DNA from: CALXOD01 sp964402715
GTDB taxonomy: Bacteria > Verrucomicrobiota > Lentisphaeria > Victivallales > Victivallaceae
Assembly (NCBI GenBank): GCA_964402715.1
Contig: CAYODJ010000001.1
Coordinates: forward strand, 1 to 64,000
Length of the DNA stretch: 64,000 nucleotides
Reading direction: 5' to 3'
Shown here: piece after piece, positions 43,494 through 52,031 of the stretch
Layout: the number at the start of each line of letters is the position of its first letter
Numbering within the stretch: position 1 is the stretch's first letter
Position numbers and translations under genes: made by a program
Notes under the pieces: generated by a model
What the model was told of the DNA's origin: nothing
Databases searched by the model: none
Seen by the model: only the letters and a program-made list of their open reading frames with translations

Positions 43494-44099
43494 TCAGTCT
43501 TTCCGGTTTTCCGACGCCAGTATCAGCTCCTCCGCATAAGGCAGCGCCTCGATCCACGCGCAGAAGTCCCGCCATTCCCGCAGCCGGTGATTCTTCCGCT
43601 GAACCCATATCGTCCGCAGCTGCAGATAATTCGTGGCGATACGCGCCGTCAGTTCCAGTCCCATGGGACAGCTGTACACCAGCGTCTCCGCATCCTCCGT
43701 GTCCTTCATGGAAAACATCAGTTCGACCGAGGCTGAGCTCGCCTTGGGATGGAACATGGCGTTTCCGTCCAGCATCGCCCTGAGGCGGTGCATCTTGCTC
43801 TGACTGGAGACTATCTGCTGGTGATGATAGCGTCTGAACTGCAGCCACCATGCGTTGGATGCGGAGACGTTTGCCGATACCAGAACGCCTGCCAGAAACG
43901 TCTTGTGTCCCGATCCGTCCCGGGCTGCTGCGAGACGGCACGCGCGTCTGAAATGCGGATTTTCCGACAGTCCTTCTCTGCGGACGAGGGACTGCACCGC
44001 CTGACGGAAGTCCTCTTCGCTGTAATCCGGCAGTTTCGGAAAACCGCTTGCCACTACGCTTTCGTAAAGATCGTAAATGCGTGTCTCGGTGATGTTCAT
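43494..44099 (-). CDS. ThyX-like phage protein
   Basis: A 201-residue protein resembling a phage family with a flavin-dependent thymidylate synthase (ThyX)-like layout. Landmarks are GSGHKTFLAG (62-71), RRYHHQQIVSSQSKMHRL (89-106) where ThyX has its Arg/Ser signature, and the tail ELTARIATNYLQLRTIWVQR followed by KNHRLREWRDF. Catalytic competence cannot be judged by eye. If it methylates or hydroxymethylates dUMP it could supply the base-modification pathway. Promoter-like motif at 44151-44185. Confidence 0.55.
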   Translation of the reverse strand: MNITETRIYDLYESVVASGFPKLPDYSEEDFRQAVQSLVRREGLSENPHFRRACRLAAARDGSGHKTFLAGVLVSANVSASNAWWLQFRRYHHQQIVSSQSKMHRLRAMLDGNAMFHPKASSASVELMFSMKDTEDAETLVYSCPMGLELTARIATNYLQLRTIWVQRKNHRLREWRDFCAWIEALPYAEELILASENRKD

Positions 44100-44150
44100 C
44101 CTGACGTGTGTCTCCTGTGCTGATGCCGATGTTGAGTCGAAACGCCGCAG

Positions 44151-44185
44151 GTATTTATGAAGAGCCTTCATAATCCGGAGATTTG
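44151..44185. promoter_or_regulatory. Palindromic, possibly divergent promoter motif
   Basis: TATGAAGAGCCTTCATA places one TTCATA core on each strand, back to back. The minus-strand reading (CTTCATAAATACC) faces the ThyX-like gene; the plus-strand reading (CTTCATAATCC) faces the small gene at 44183. This could drive divergent transcription or bind a dimeric regulator. Confidence 0.5.
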
Positions 44186-44476
44186 ACAGGAACTGTCCGA
44201 AAATTGAACAGACTCGGCGAGAAGTGCAGTCAGGACTCCGTGGCTCGCTCCAGAAACGGAATCATGGAATGGCATTACACTGCGGGAAGAAGAAAAGGAA
44301 AACGCCGCATAGGCGAGGGGACCGAGTTTGTCCCCGTTTCAAGAAACGATATATGCAGTGAGGCAGGGATCGGGCGGGAGAGCTATACGAAACGGATCGC
44401 GGACATGAAAAGGTGTATCGAAGGATACTATGAATTTGACGAGGGGAACTTCGTCGACAACCCGTACAGAGGCTGA
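44183..44476 (+). CDS. Hypothetical small protein, start uncertain
   Basis: An open frame of up to 97 codons starting with TTG at 44183. Its C-terminal part (SRNDICSEAGIGRESYTKRI ... CIEGYYEFDEGNF) looks protein-like. It lacks a clear ribosome binding site, and an internal ATG (MEWHYTAGRRK) may be the true start. Lies divergently from the ThyX-like gene. Function unknown. Confidence 0.35.
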   Translation: MTGTVRKLNRLGEKCSQDSVARSRNGIMEWHYTAGRRKGKRRIGEGTEFVPVSRNDICSEAGIGRESYTKRIADMKRCIEGYYEFDEGNFVDNPYRG

Positions 44477-44614
44477 TCCGCGGGAGGCCGGTTTCCCCGA
44501 AAAGAACCGACGCTCCCTGCATCGTGAGGATTCATTCCGCAGATGCCGGGAATATGCATGTCGACGTTTTCATCCACCGATTTTTCCTGTCGTCACGGCG
44601 GAACCTGAAGATGC

Positions 44615-44764
44615 TCACCGGTTGAGGATTTCCGCCAGTGTCTCCGGATGCTCTGGAACCTGCCTGAACCACTCCGGCCTGAGCTGTCTCGCCGTTTTCT
44701 TCCTGTTACAGCAGATCATATCCGGATCGGCGCCGTATTCCAGTGTTTCAACGAGAAACTGCAA
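44615..44764 (-). CDS. Very small hypothetical protein
   Basis: A 49-residue frame from a TTG at 44764 that overlaps the end of the exonuclease gene. It encodes FLVETLEYGADPDMICCNRK and a helical tail ending ETLAEILNR. GAGGAAAT stands about 10 bases before the TTG. It reads like a real phage micro-protein, but its size leaves doubt. Confidence 0.35.
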   Translation of the reverse strand: MQFLVETLEYGADPDMICCNRKKTARQLRPEWFRQVPEHPETLAEILNR

Positions 44765-45389
44765 GTTCAGTAATTTCCTCTGCTTTTTCGGATCTGCAGT
44801 CCGCCGATATCCAGTACTTCTTCATCCGGTTGAGAATTTCAAACGACAGATAGACGTACCGCATGGAGTCGCATACCGTGTCGTACTGCGTGACGTCTAT
44901 TCCCAGCATCTCGGCCACGCTGTCCAGTCTGAAGTTGCGCATGAACGGGCGCACGTCCGCCAGCACGCGTGTCGCATCGGACATTATGTCGATGGTATTG
45001 GGCCAGAACCATGAACCGAAGTATCTGTCGCCGCAGTCCCTGAACCACTGACGCAGCACCTCCGTATCGAATCTGATGCAGAAGCCCACCTGTATGAGCT
45101 TGTCCTTCGGATTGTACCTGTCGACATGTCTTGACAGCATGTTCTTGAACGCGGAAAAGTTCTTCAGCGGATCCGGGCAGGTTCTCAGATAGTCGATGGT
45201 GAACTTGCCTGCGGTCATGGCGCTTCTAGAGACCATCTTGCCTTTGAACGGCTGCATCCTGAGCATGAACGATTGCATCAGATTGAACTGGTTGTCCTCG
45301 TATTCCAGCAGCATCCCGGAAAGCCGATGCAGTCCGCATGTTTTCGGATCCAGACCGGTGGTCTCGGTATGATACAGCAGAAATTTCAT
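44748..45389 (-). CDS. DEDD-family (DnaQ-like) exonuclease with altered Exo I motif
   Basis: A 213-residue protein of the DnaQ 3'-5' exonuclease fold. The first motif reads YHTETTG where active enzymes have DTETTG, so the first catalytic Asp is His (codon CAT). The second motif (QVGFCIRFDTEVL) and third motif (YDTVCDSMRY) keep their acidic residues. It could be a proofreading subunit for the polymerase III alpha, a trimming nuclease, or an inactive structural relative. Promoter-like motif at 45463-45502. Confidence 0.75.
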   Translation of the reverse strand: MKFLLYHTETTGLDPKTCGLHRLSGMLLEYEDNQFNLMQSFMLRMQPFKGKMVSRSAMTAGKFTIDYLRTCPDPLKNFSAFKNMLSRHVDRYNPKDKLIQVGFCIRFDTEVLRQWFRDCGDRYFGSWFWPNTIDIMSDATRVLADVRPFMRNFRLDSVAEMLGIDVTQYDTVCDSMRYVYLSFEILNRMKKYWISADCRSEKAEEITELAVSR

Positions 45390-45462
45390 TTTCCCGTCCT
45401 CCGAACATCATGTTTCGCCGTATCCGTCGGCGTCGCCTGTTCCGCGGCATTTTCTTCCGTCA

Positions 45463-45502
45463 CTTTATGAAGCGCGGAAGATTTTCGCCGAAAAAATCCG
45501 TT
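45463..45502 (-). promoter_or_regulatory. Phage promoter-like motif before exonuclease
   Basis: Minus strand: GGATTTTTTCGGCGAAAATC then TTCCGCGCTTCATAAAGTG, 74 bases before the exonuclease start. A strong match. Confidence 0.65.
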
Positions 45503-45526
45503 TTTCAGGCGCGTACGGACATCTGA

Positions 45527-46573
45527 TCACGACTGTGTCTTGTAGTCCTTTATGTCCGTGCATATTCTCCAGATCAGCGCGGAGGCGTCGGGACGCGGGT
45601 TGGAGTCGAAGAACTTCTTCTCCTCGATGTAGCTCAGAATGTCGTAGTAGAGCGCGGCCCTGCGGATGTTCTTGAAACCGTTCTTTTCAATCTCCTTGCC
45701 CGCCATGACGCGCAGCATGCACCGCAGAGGTTCGAATTCCAGATTGTTCTCGCTGCCGATCGCCTCCTGATAGGCGGCGAAGTCTCCGTCGTAGATCACT
45801 TTCTTCGCCAGCTCGAAGATGTTTATGCCGGCGGCTGTTCTGATCCCGCCGTCCATGTCTTTCACCGACAGTCCCGCGCTGAACTGCTCCAGCGAAAACA
45901 GTATCTCTCTGTACGACATGCCCTTGACGTACTGGAAGAACTGAATCTTCTGCTCGTCGGTGAGAACGATGTTCTCCTGTTTCACCACCTCCGCGAGCAG
46001 TCTGGAGATGTCCCTGTCCGTGGGCAGCGTATACGTATATCTCTCGAAACGGTTCCGGAGCGTTGGTATGAGCGCGTCCGCCTCCGTCGTGCAGAATATG
46101 ATGTACACGTTCGGCGGCGGATTTTCCACGGTCTTCAGCAGGAGATTCTGGCTCGAGTTCGTCAGTTTCTGCACCTCGTCCAGGATGTAGACCTTGTTCC
46201 GGCCGGTTATGCAGGTCTCGTACATGGACGCTACTATGTCCTCGGCCGCCTCCTTCGTGTTGGCTTCGGACATGTTGTGTTCGATGATATGGAAAGCCGT
46301 ACCCGCCATGGCGGATCTGCAGGAAACGCACTCCAGACAGGGTTCGACGGTGTCGCCCTTTTCGCAGTTCAGACCCATCGCGAGGATGCGGGCGGTGGTG
46401 GTCTTGCCGCCGCTTGAGACTCCGGACAGCAGCAGCGCTCTGGAACGTTTCGCGCCGCGTTCCATCCATCTGGTGAGACGGATCTTGTTCTGCTCGTTGC
46501 CGATGAGCTCCGAAAAACGCATCGGACGGTAGCGTTCATTGATCGCCCTGTCGCCGCGGCTGACTACCGACAT
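45527..46573 (-). CDS. dnaX: DnaX-type clamp loader ATPase
   Basis: The 348-residue AAA+ protein would load the beta-type clamp. It has RYRPMRFSELIGNEQ, Walker A GVSSGGKTT (51-59), the four-Cys zinc module (C70, C79, C82, C85), Walker B YILDEVQKL, the sensor region CTTEADALIPTLRNR and the SRC-like arginine area. It is shorter than cellular tau, lacking the C-terminal polymerase-binding domain. No separate delta subunit was recognised in the window. It overlaps the DUF5131 gene by 38 bases. Confidence 0.88.
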   Translation of the reverse strand: MSVVSRGDRAINERYRPMRFSELIGNEQNKIRLTRWMERGAKRSRALLLSGVSSGGKTTTARILAMGLNCEKGDTVEPCLECVSCRSAMAGTAFHIIEHNMSEANTKEAAEDIVASMYETCITGRNKVYILDEVQKLTNSSQNLLLKTVENPPPNVYIIFCTTEADALIPTLRNRFERYTYTLPTDRDISRLLAEVVKQENIVLTDEQKIQFFQYVKGMSYREILFSLEQFSAGLSVKDMDGGIRTAAGINIFELAKKVIYDGDFAAYQEAIGSENNLEFEPLRCMLRVMAGKEIEKNGFKNIRRAALYYDILSYIEEKKFFDSNPRPDASALIWRICTDIKDYKTQS

Positions 46574-47771
46574 GTTGACTCCTCCATCTGTTCACGAGTA
46601 TTTTCATCGCTATCAGGTACTCTCTGATCTCCCGCGTCTTTTCGTCCCTGACGACGTCGTCCAGCCGTCCGGCGTTCTCCGTGATTTCGGCGACGGGTAT
46701 CCGCCATCCGAACCGCACGATGACATCCTGCGGAAGCAGCATGTTCAGCCACTTTTCTGACAGCCCGCCGTTTCTGAGTTCCAGATACTTCTTCGCGACG
46801 AAATCGCGGGTTTCCCGGATCAGAGCCTTTTCGGCGGCGCCGCCTCTGGGGCTCATGTAGGTCAGCGGAGTCGTGACGATCGCCTTTCCCACATGACCGC
46901 CGAACATCCTCGCCTCAAGCAGCGTATGGACGAACAGCGGAGCGTACAGACAGAAATCGAAACAGTCCGTGCCGTCGTCGTCCGTCACGGCGCGGCACCC
47001 GATCCACCCTTCGCGCCGCAGAACGTGCAGTCCGCTGTAATCCATGGAGACGGAACTCACCGTCTTCCACGGAAATTCCCTGACCCGCAGATCCTCGGGA
47101 AACTGTTCCGGATCCTCCGCCGGCGTCCGGTTCGACGGAAGTTCGACGTTGCTCACGAAGACCGGCACGTGACGCTCTCCGCACTCTCTCACGACGTTCC
47201 TGATCCACGCGACGTCGGTGGAACGTCGGTTCTCCCCGATTTCGACGCCGACGACGACCCATCCGATCCTGCCCGTGTCCAGATACGGCGCGATGCTCAC
47301 GGCGTCCAGCAGCGGCGACAGACACAGGAAACGGTGACTTATAACCGGCGTCTCCAGCAGGTCGTCGATGCGATCCAGATGTTTCGCGCTCTCCACGGTG
47401 ACCCCCGCCCAGAGCGAGTCCCACAGGCCGTTCCGGATCTTTTCCGGCAGATCGGCGTCCGAAAAGTACTCCCGCATGTCTCTGGAGCGTTTCGTCAGTA
47501 CCAGGTAGCGGTTTCCGGGATAGAGCATCATATGCGTGAACACGCTGTCGATGTCCGCGCAGGAATTGTCCGCGTGGAAAAGATCTCCCAGCGAGCAGAC
47601 GCTGTAGGTGATTCCGCTCCTGAGATTCCTGCGCAGCGCGTTGCGTTCGAATGCCGGCGCGGACGGTCTCTTCTGCTTTTCCAGCGTCGTGAATATCAGG
47701 CAGTTCTCGCATCCCTCGCTGCATCTGGTGCAGCCGTGGAATGGATTCCATGACATGTCCCACCATTTCAT
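46536..47771 (-). CDS. DUF5131 (phage Gp37/Gp68-like) protein
   Basis: A 411-residue protein beginning MKWWDMSWNPFHGCTRCSEG then CENC, the hallmark of the phage Gp37/Gp68 (DUF5131) family. It continues with SLGDLFHADN, LVLTKRSRDM and GVTVESAKHLDRIDDL. The family is radical-SAM-like in layout and widespread in phages and mobile elements, but its reaction is not known to me. The start at 47771 follows GAAGGA. It might join the modification pathway, which is speculation. Confidence 0.8.
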   Translation of the reverse strand: MKWWDMSWNPFHGCTRCSEGCENCLIFTTLEKQKRPSAPAFERNALRRNLRSGITYSVCSLGDLFHADNSCADIDSVFTHMMLYPGNRYLVLTKRSRDMREYFSDADLPEKIRNGLWDSLWAGVTVESAKHLDRIDDLLETPVISHRFLCLSPLLDAVSIAPYLDTGRIGWVVVGVEIGENRRSTDVAWIRNVVRECGERHVPVFVSNVELPSNRTPAEDPEQFPEDLRVREFPWKTVSSVSMDYSGLHVLRREGWIGCRAVTDDDGTDCFDFCLYAPLFVHTLLEARMFGGHVGKAIVTTPLTYMSPRGGAAEKALIRETRDFVAKKYLELRNGGLSEKWLNMLLPQDVIVRFGWRIPVAEITENAGRLDDVVRDEKTREIREYLIAMKILVNRWRSQHVGSQPRRQGDQ

Positions 47772-47785
47772 ATGCCGATGTTCCT

Positions 47786-48535
47786 TCAGAGGGCGACGTC
47801 GATTATCGTGAAGCGCTTTCTGCTGAAGTCGCGTATCACGCCGAAGTCGTCCGTTATTGTGAAATAATCGTCGTCGAAAGCGATCGCCTCGTACAATGAA
47901 TCTCTGGTCAGATTCGGGAATTTTCCGGCGTCGTTGCATCTCAGCGTCAGTATGTCGGACTCGTCAGGAGAGTAGTCGGCGCTGTAGAATCTCGAATCGT
48001 CATATTCATAGCGGCGGAACGCCTCCGAAAACGTCCCGATCACCTTTTTCAGCACGTCCAGCTCGTCACGGTATTTCTCGGCCGTCCCGGCGTAGACGTC
48101 CAGTCTGCAGAGTCTGTAGATATGGTTCTTCAGCGCCGTGTTCAGCCGTGAGGCGAGCGCCTTGAAGACGCTCATGACCTGCTTGCAGTCTACGATGATC
48201 GGATCGTCGCGCAGCACCTTGTTGCCCAGCCGCAGCCTGATGACGAACTTCTCGAGCTCGGTTATGTACGGATCCGGACTGAACCTGAATTCCTGCGAGG
48301 GCATGTCCGTTCTGACGGTGAACTCCTTGCAGCGGTTTCTGTCTCTGTAGCCGTCGCGGATCGCTCCGTTCTTCGCCAGCTGCGAGGGCAGATAGCTTCT
48401 GCACATGAATCTGCCGGTCATGTCGCAGGTGGACGCGATCGCCCCGAGGTGTTCGCTCTCCATGTAGATGCGTCTGTAGATCGCGCCGTTCTTCGCGTTG
48501 CTGTACGCATAGCTGAACTGCACCAGAATGTCCAT
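47786..48535 (-). CDS. Hypothetical protein
   Basis: A 249-residue soluble protein with no recognised domain. It is Arg/Asp/Tyr-rich. ATG 48535 follows GGAGGATTG, and a promoter-like motif lies at 48599-48632, so it starts its own transcript that may continue into the DUF5131 and dnaX genes. Confidence 0.6.
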   Translation of the reverse strand: MDILVQFSYAYSNAKNGAIYRRIYMESEHLGAIASTCDMTGRFMCRSYLPSQLAKNGAIRDGYRDRNRCKEFTVRTDMPSQEFRFSPDPYITELEKFVIRLRLGNKVLRDDPIIVDCKQVMSVFKALASRLNTALKNHIYRLCRLDVYAGTAEKYRDELDVLKKVIGTFSEAFRRYEYDDSRFYSADYSPDESDILTLRCNDAGKFPNLTRDSLYEAIAFDDDYFTITDDFGVIRDFSRKRFTIIDVAL

Positions 48536-48598
48536 CGTCAATCCTCCTTTGGATTCCTTGCCGTGAAAGACCGCTCCGGCTTCCGAAAAGTCCGTGTG

Positions 48599-48632
48599 TC
48601 TATGAAGCGTCAAATCGAATGCGAAAAATTCT
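48599..48632 (-). promoter_or_regulatory. Phage promoter-like motif
   Basis: Minus strand: GAGAATTTTTCGCATTCGAT then TTGACGCTTCATAGACAC. Faces the gene starting at 48535. The A/T block coincides with the end of the upstream gene. Confidence 0.62.
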
Positions 48633-48976
48633 CAGACGCCCTTTCCGGTAACGCCGCCGTCGAACGGGAGCTCCTCCGCGTGGAAAGTCCTGTACCGCCC
48701 GCGCTGCGGGCGTCCGGACTCCTCCTTCAGCAGCCCTCTGGGCGGCGTGAAAGTCAGCTGTCCGCGCAGCGTGACGCGGTGTACGCCGTCTCCCGTGCCG
48801 GAGTCCGTCGGAGTCAGTATCACCAGCGTCCTCGAACCGTCGTCGATGCCGTGCATCTCTACCCGGAAATATGATCCTTTCGGGAATTTTCCGACGCGCG
48901 AGACGGGGATGCGGTACTGCCCGCGGTAACGGCGTTCGTCCCTGTCGAGGATCAATGCATGTTTCAATACTTTCAT
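48632..48976 (-). CDS. Hypothetical protein
   Basis: A 114-residue, probably beta-rich protein (YRGQYRIPVSRVGKFPKGSY...) of unknown function. The ATG at 48976 overlaps the stop of the VWA protein gene by 4 bases, which fixes the start. Confidence 0.58.
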   Translation of the reverse strand: MKVLKHALILDRDERRYRGQYRIPVSRVGKFPKGSYFRVEMHGIDDGSRTLVILTPTDSGTGDGVHRVTLRGQLTFTPPRGLLKEESGRPQRGRYRTFHAEELPFDGGVTGKGV

Positions 48977-50508
48977 CTCATCAGCGCCTCCATCAGTTTC
49001 CGGAGAAATTTCTGCGTCAGCCTCGACACGTCCGTGACAGGGACGAAATTTTCCGCGCCGTAGAACGTCTCGGGATCGTCGGTTCCGATTCCGAACGCGC
49101 AGATTTCGCCGCCGTGTCTCCGGATATGGGCGACGGTGTTCCGCAGATCCTTTTCCAGCGCTTCGTTCGGCATGCCCATGCAGCAGGGCAGTCCGTCCGT
49201 TATCACGAAGACGATGTGTCTGCGGCCGCGCTGCGCTCTGTTCCGGTTCCACGCCAGCATGAGGGACTCGCCGTCCACGTTGTCCTTAAGGGCTCTGTAT
49301 GATCCCAGACGGTATCTGCAGGAACCGTAGCTTTCGCCGAACTGTTTGAAGAGCTGCGTCAGCAGCGGCGTCCTGCGTATGCGGGACTGCGCGTCGCGCC
49401 CGTATTCGGTCGTGGTGTAGCCAAGGATTTCGAAATTGATGTTCAGAATCTCCAGCGATTCCGCCAGCGCTATGCAGAGCTGCCTTACGGACGTCTCCCT
49501 GCTTTTCATGGAACCGGAGGCGTCCAGCAGCACGGTCACCGCAGCATCCAGACTCAGTCCGCGTGTCAGACGGCAGAATACGTTCGTCTTCGTGCCGCAC
49601 GCGATCGCCGCCAGCTGCCGTCTGTCGATGACGCCCGAGGCCTGATCGCGCGTCCTTCTGCTGCGGGTCGCTGCCATGAGCGCGGAACGCATATGCATCG
49701 CAATCCGCATGACGCTGTTCGAGATGGCTTCACGCGCCGACAGATACGCGCGCCGATCCTGCGGAGGAGTCGCGTATCTGTCGTTTTCTACAAACCTGAC
49801 GTACTCGTCGGTATCTTCCGGGAGCCGCGTCATGGATCTGAATTCCCTGTTCAGAACGATGTCTTTGAGCGCGCCGCCGCGCATCGCCGGGGCGGTACGC
49901 TCGGCGTCCGTCCCGCCGCCGCCGCAGTCCGCCGCGACGTCTCTCCATATGCCGCGTACGGATTTCGCGATCGCGACCACGTCGTCGAACGTCTCCGCCG
50001 CGCTCCAGCGGCTGAACGCCTCCCACGCGCCGGCCACGAGCGCCTCGGCACGCGGAGAGATTCTGAACGTTCCCAACCCGGAGGCCTTGAACATCATCCA
50101 TGCAATCGCCTCCGCGACCGGATCGACGGAGCCGCCGTCCCGCACGGCTCCCCTGACGTCCTCGAGCAGATACGCGTTCATTTTTCTTATGTCGCCGCCG
50201 AAGACGGGATTGTCTTTCGCGAGAAGTCTTTCGATCCGCAGATCCTCCAGTGCGTTGACGATGTCCAGCAGCAGCGGATCGTCCGTCGAGTATTTCGGCG
50301 TATAGTGCGCGTGAGCCGCTTCATGCAGATTCTTGCCGCGAATCAGTTCCTCCTCGCGCCGGGAGAGGTTCAGTCTGAACGCCGGCGAGTAGATGATTTT
50401 CTTTCCGACGTCGCAGCGCGGCGTCCCGCCGTCGATGAACACGTGTTTCCATTCTCTCCATTCCGATCCGATCGTCATCGCGTCTATGGCGAAATTCCCG
50501 CTCCGCAT
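48973..50508 (-). CDS. CobT-like VWA-domain protein with HExxH motif
   Basis: A 511-residue protein. The N-terminal region has HEAAH (62-66), a zinc-metallopeptidase-like motif. The C-terminal region is a von Willebrand A domain with the MIDAS sequence LLDASGSMKS near residue 330 and VFVITDGLP. This layout resembles CobT-type cobaltochelatase partners, which pair with CobS-type AAA ATPases; one is encoded at 54017-55117. Such pairs recur in large phages where their target is unknown. Promoter-like motif at 50570-50608. Confidence 0.8.
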   Translation of the reverse strand: MRSGNFAIDAMTIGSEWREWKHVFIDGGTPRCDVGKKIIYSPAFRLNLSRREEELIRGKNLHEAAHAHYTPKYSTDDPLLLDIVNALEDLRIERLLAKDNPVFGGDIRKMNAYLLEDVRGAVRDGGSVDPVAEAIAWMMFKASGLGTFRISPRAEALVAGAWEAFSRWSAAETFDDVVAIAKSVRGIWRDVAADCGGGGTDAERTAPAMRGGALKDIVLNREFRSMTRLPEDTDEYVRFVENDRYATPPQDRRAYLSAREAISNSVMRIAMHMRSALMAATRSRRTRDQASGVIDRRQLAAIACGTKTNVFCRLTRGLSLDAAVTVLLDASGSMKSRETSVRQLCIALAESLEILNINFEILGYTTTEYGRDAQSRIRRTPLLTQLFKQFGESYGSCRYRLGSYRALKDNVDGESLMLAWNRNRAQRGRRHIVFVITDGLPCCMGMPNEALEKDLRNTVAHIRRHGGEICAFGIGTDDPETFYGAENFVPVTDVSRLTQKFLRKLMEALMR

Positions 50509-50569
50509 GGTTCCCGTCCTTTCCGTATCCGCTCTGTCTGCGCCGCGGCCGCTTTTCGGCCTTCATGCC

Positions 50570-50608
50570 GTTTATGAAGCGTCTGACGGAAATGCGCGGA
50601 AAAATCCG
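50570..50608 (-). promoter_or_regulatory. Phage promoter-like motif before CobT-like gene
   Basis: Minus strand: GGATTTTTCCGCGCATTTCC then GTCAGACGCTTCATAAACGG, about 62 bases upstream of the start at 50508. A strong match. Confidence 0.65.
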
Positions 50609-50786
50609 CCGCGACGGGAAAGAATGTTTCATCTAGAAGACCGCGACGCCGCTATATAGACGGGGACGCGGACGGGGACTCGGCCGCGCCTTTCCGGACG
50701 ATCCGGCGGGAAGGATGTTTCGTGCTTATATTCCCCGTATTGCTGAATAGGACGCGCTGAGAGTCTCATACAGAGGGAGACGTGTC

Positions 50787-51572
50787 ATGAGAAACTATCG
50801 GGAGAGATGGCTGTACGTGGGGCAGGGGGCGGGATTCCAGGCCGTGGAGGCCAATACCGGCATCTTTCAGGCTCTGGAGGAGCTCGGACTCGTTCCCGAC
50901 AGAGCGAGGGCGTCATCCGGTTCGGCGCTGTTCTGTTCGCTCTACTACTCCGGCTGGGACGCCGCCAGATTCCGAGAATTCGAAGACACCACCACGCCGT
51001 TCGACTGGGTCGATCTCTGTCCGTGGCAGACGCTGAAGACCGTCGCGGGCAGATCCAACCACTGCATGGACAACGCGAAGGTACAGCAGCTTCTGCTGAA
51101 GGAGATGACGTTCGAGGCCACCCGGCATCTCCAGGTTTCGGTCACCCGCATGGACGACTATTCCACGCACATGCGACCCGCCACTCCGGACTGGTCGATG
51201 GCCGCCGGTTCGATTCCGTTTGTGCTGCCGACGATACGCAGGGACGGCGCATGCTGGGGCGACGGCGGCGTGTTGAACAACGTCCCGATGCCCGCACTGG
51301 AGGAATGCGGACAGTACGAGCGCATCATCCTGTTCCTCGCGCCACCGACGGAGTATGACGGCGCCGCCCTGGGGCTCAGAGGCATAGCCTCGCTCATGCT
51401 GGCGGTGATGTCCAGAGAGGAGACGCAGCTGTCCGAATCCGGCTACATGGATCTGCCCAATCTCGTTCTTATACGTCCCGGTTCGGCTTTCGGCGGCCAT
51501 CTGTTCCGATGGTCTGACGATTTCTCGCTGCGCGGGGAATGCCATCGCATGACAAGGGAGCTTCTGCAATGA
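50787..51572 (+). CDS. Patatin-like phospholipase
   Basis: A 261-residue lipid hydrolase of the patatin family. GQGAGFQAVEANTG supplies the oxyanion region. The nucleophile Ser lies in RASSGSALF (about residue 43), where the first Gly of the usual GxSxG is replaced. The catalytic Asp lies in WGDGGVLNNVP (about 158). No signal peptide is seen, so it would act inside the infected cell. The lipoprotein gene overlaps its stop by 4 bases. Possible roles are lysis, host membrane remodelling or defence. Confidence 0.83.
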   Translation: MRNYRERWLYVGQGAGFQAVEANTGIFQALEELGLVPDRARASSGSALFCSLYYSGWDAARFREFEDTTTPFDWVDLCPWQTLKTVAGRSNHCMDNAKVQQLLLKEMTFEATRHLQVSVTRMDDYSTHMRPATPDWSMAAGSIPFVLPTIRRDGACWGDGGVLNNVPMPALEECGQYERIILFLAPPTEYDGAALGLRGIASLMLAVMSREETQLSESGYMDLPNLVLIRPGSAFGGHLFRWSDDFSLRGECHRMTRELLQ

Positions 51573-51856
51573 GGAGATATCTGGCGCTGACGGGGCTGCT
51601 GCTGGTTTTCGGTGCGGGCGGATGCTATGACAGCAGCCGGTACAACGAATCGCTCGATGAACTCTGGATCCGGCGTCAGGTCGAGTCCGGGCAGAGTGTG
51701 CCGGAGGAGCTTTCGCACCGGCGGGAGGACGTTTCTCCCTCCCGCGAGCGCGCGTGCGCCCGCGGATCTCTTGAGATATCCGGAAACATTCTGAAGATAT
51801 CCGGAAATATCCCGTCTTCCGAAGATGTGCAGAAACGTCCGGAAGCATCTCTGTGA
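51569..51856 (+). CDS. Small lipoprotein
   Basis: A 95-residue protein with a lipoprotein signal: MRRYLALTGLLLVFGAGGC, cleaved before Cys19. The mature part is short and hydrophilic. Near the end it has a tandem repeat (EISGNI, KISGNI) mirrored by repeated GATATCCGGAAA at the DNA level. It is coupled to the patatin gene by an ATGA overlap. Outer-membrane lipoproteins of this size are often lysis (o-spanin-like) proteins, but no inner-membrane partner is seen beside it. Confidence 0.72.
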   Translation: MRRYLALTGLLLVFGAGGCYDSSRYNESLDELWIRRQVESGQSVPEELSHRREDVSPSRERACARGSLEISGNILKISGNIPSSEDVQKRPEASL

Positions 51857-51950
51857 TCAGTATCATCGATCTCCGTGACGATCCGATATCACGTGGAATC
51901 GACGTTCACGTGAATGATTTTGAACGATCCCGATCACATATCCATCCGCC

Positions 51951-51986
51951 GGAATTTTTCATGGAATCACGAACCGCTTCATAGAC
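51951..51986 (+). promoter_or_regulatory. Phage promoter-like motif (plus strand)
   Basis: GGAATTTTTCATGGAATCAC then GAACCGCTTCATAGACAC. Faces the gene at 52120. It shows that the motif is orientation-specific, since its order reverses with the gene direction. Confidence 0.65.
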
Positions 51987-52031
51987 ACGTGTTTTTCAAG
52001 GGAAAATATCCGCATATTCTGCAGATATCCG

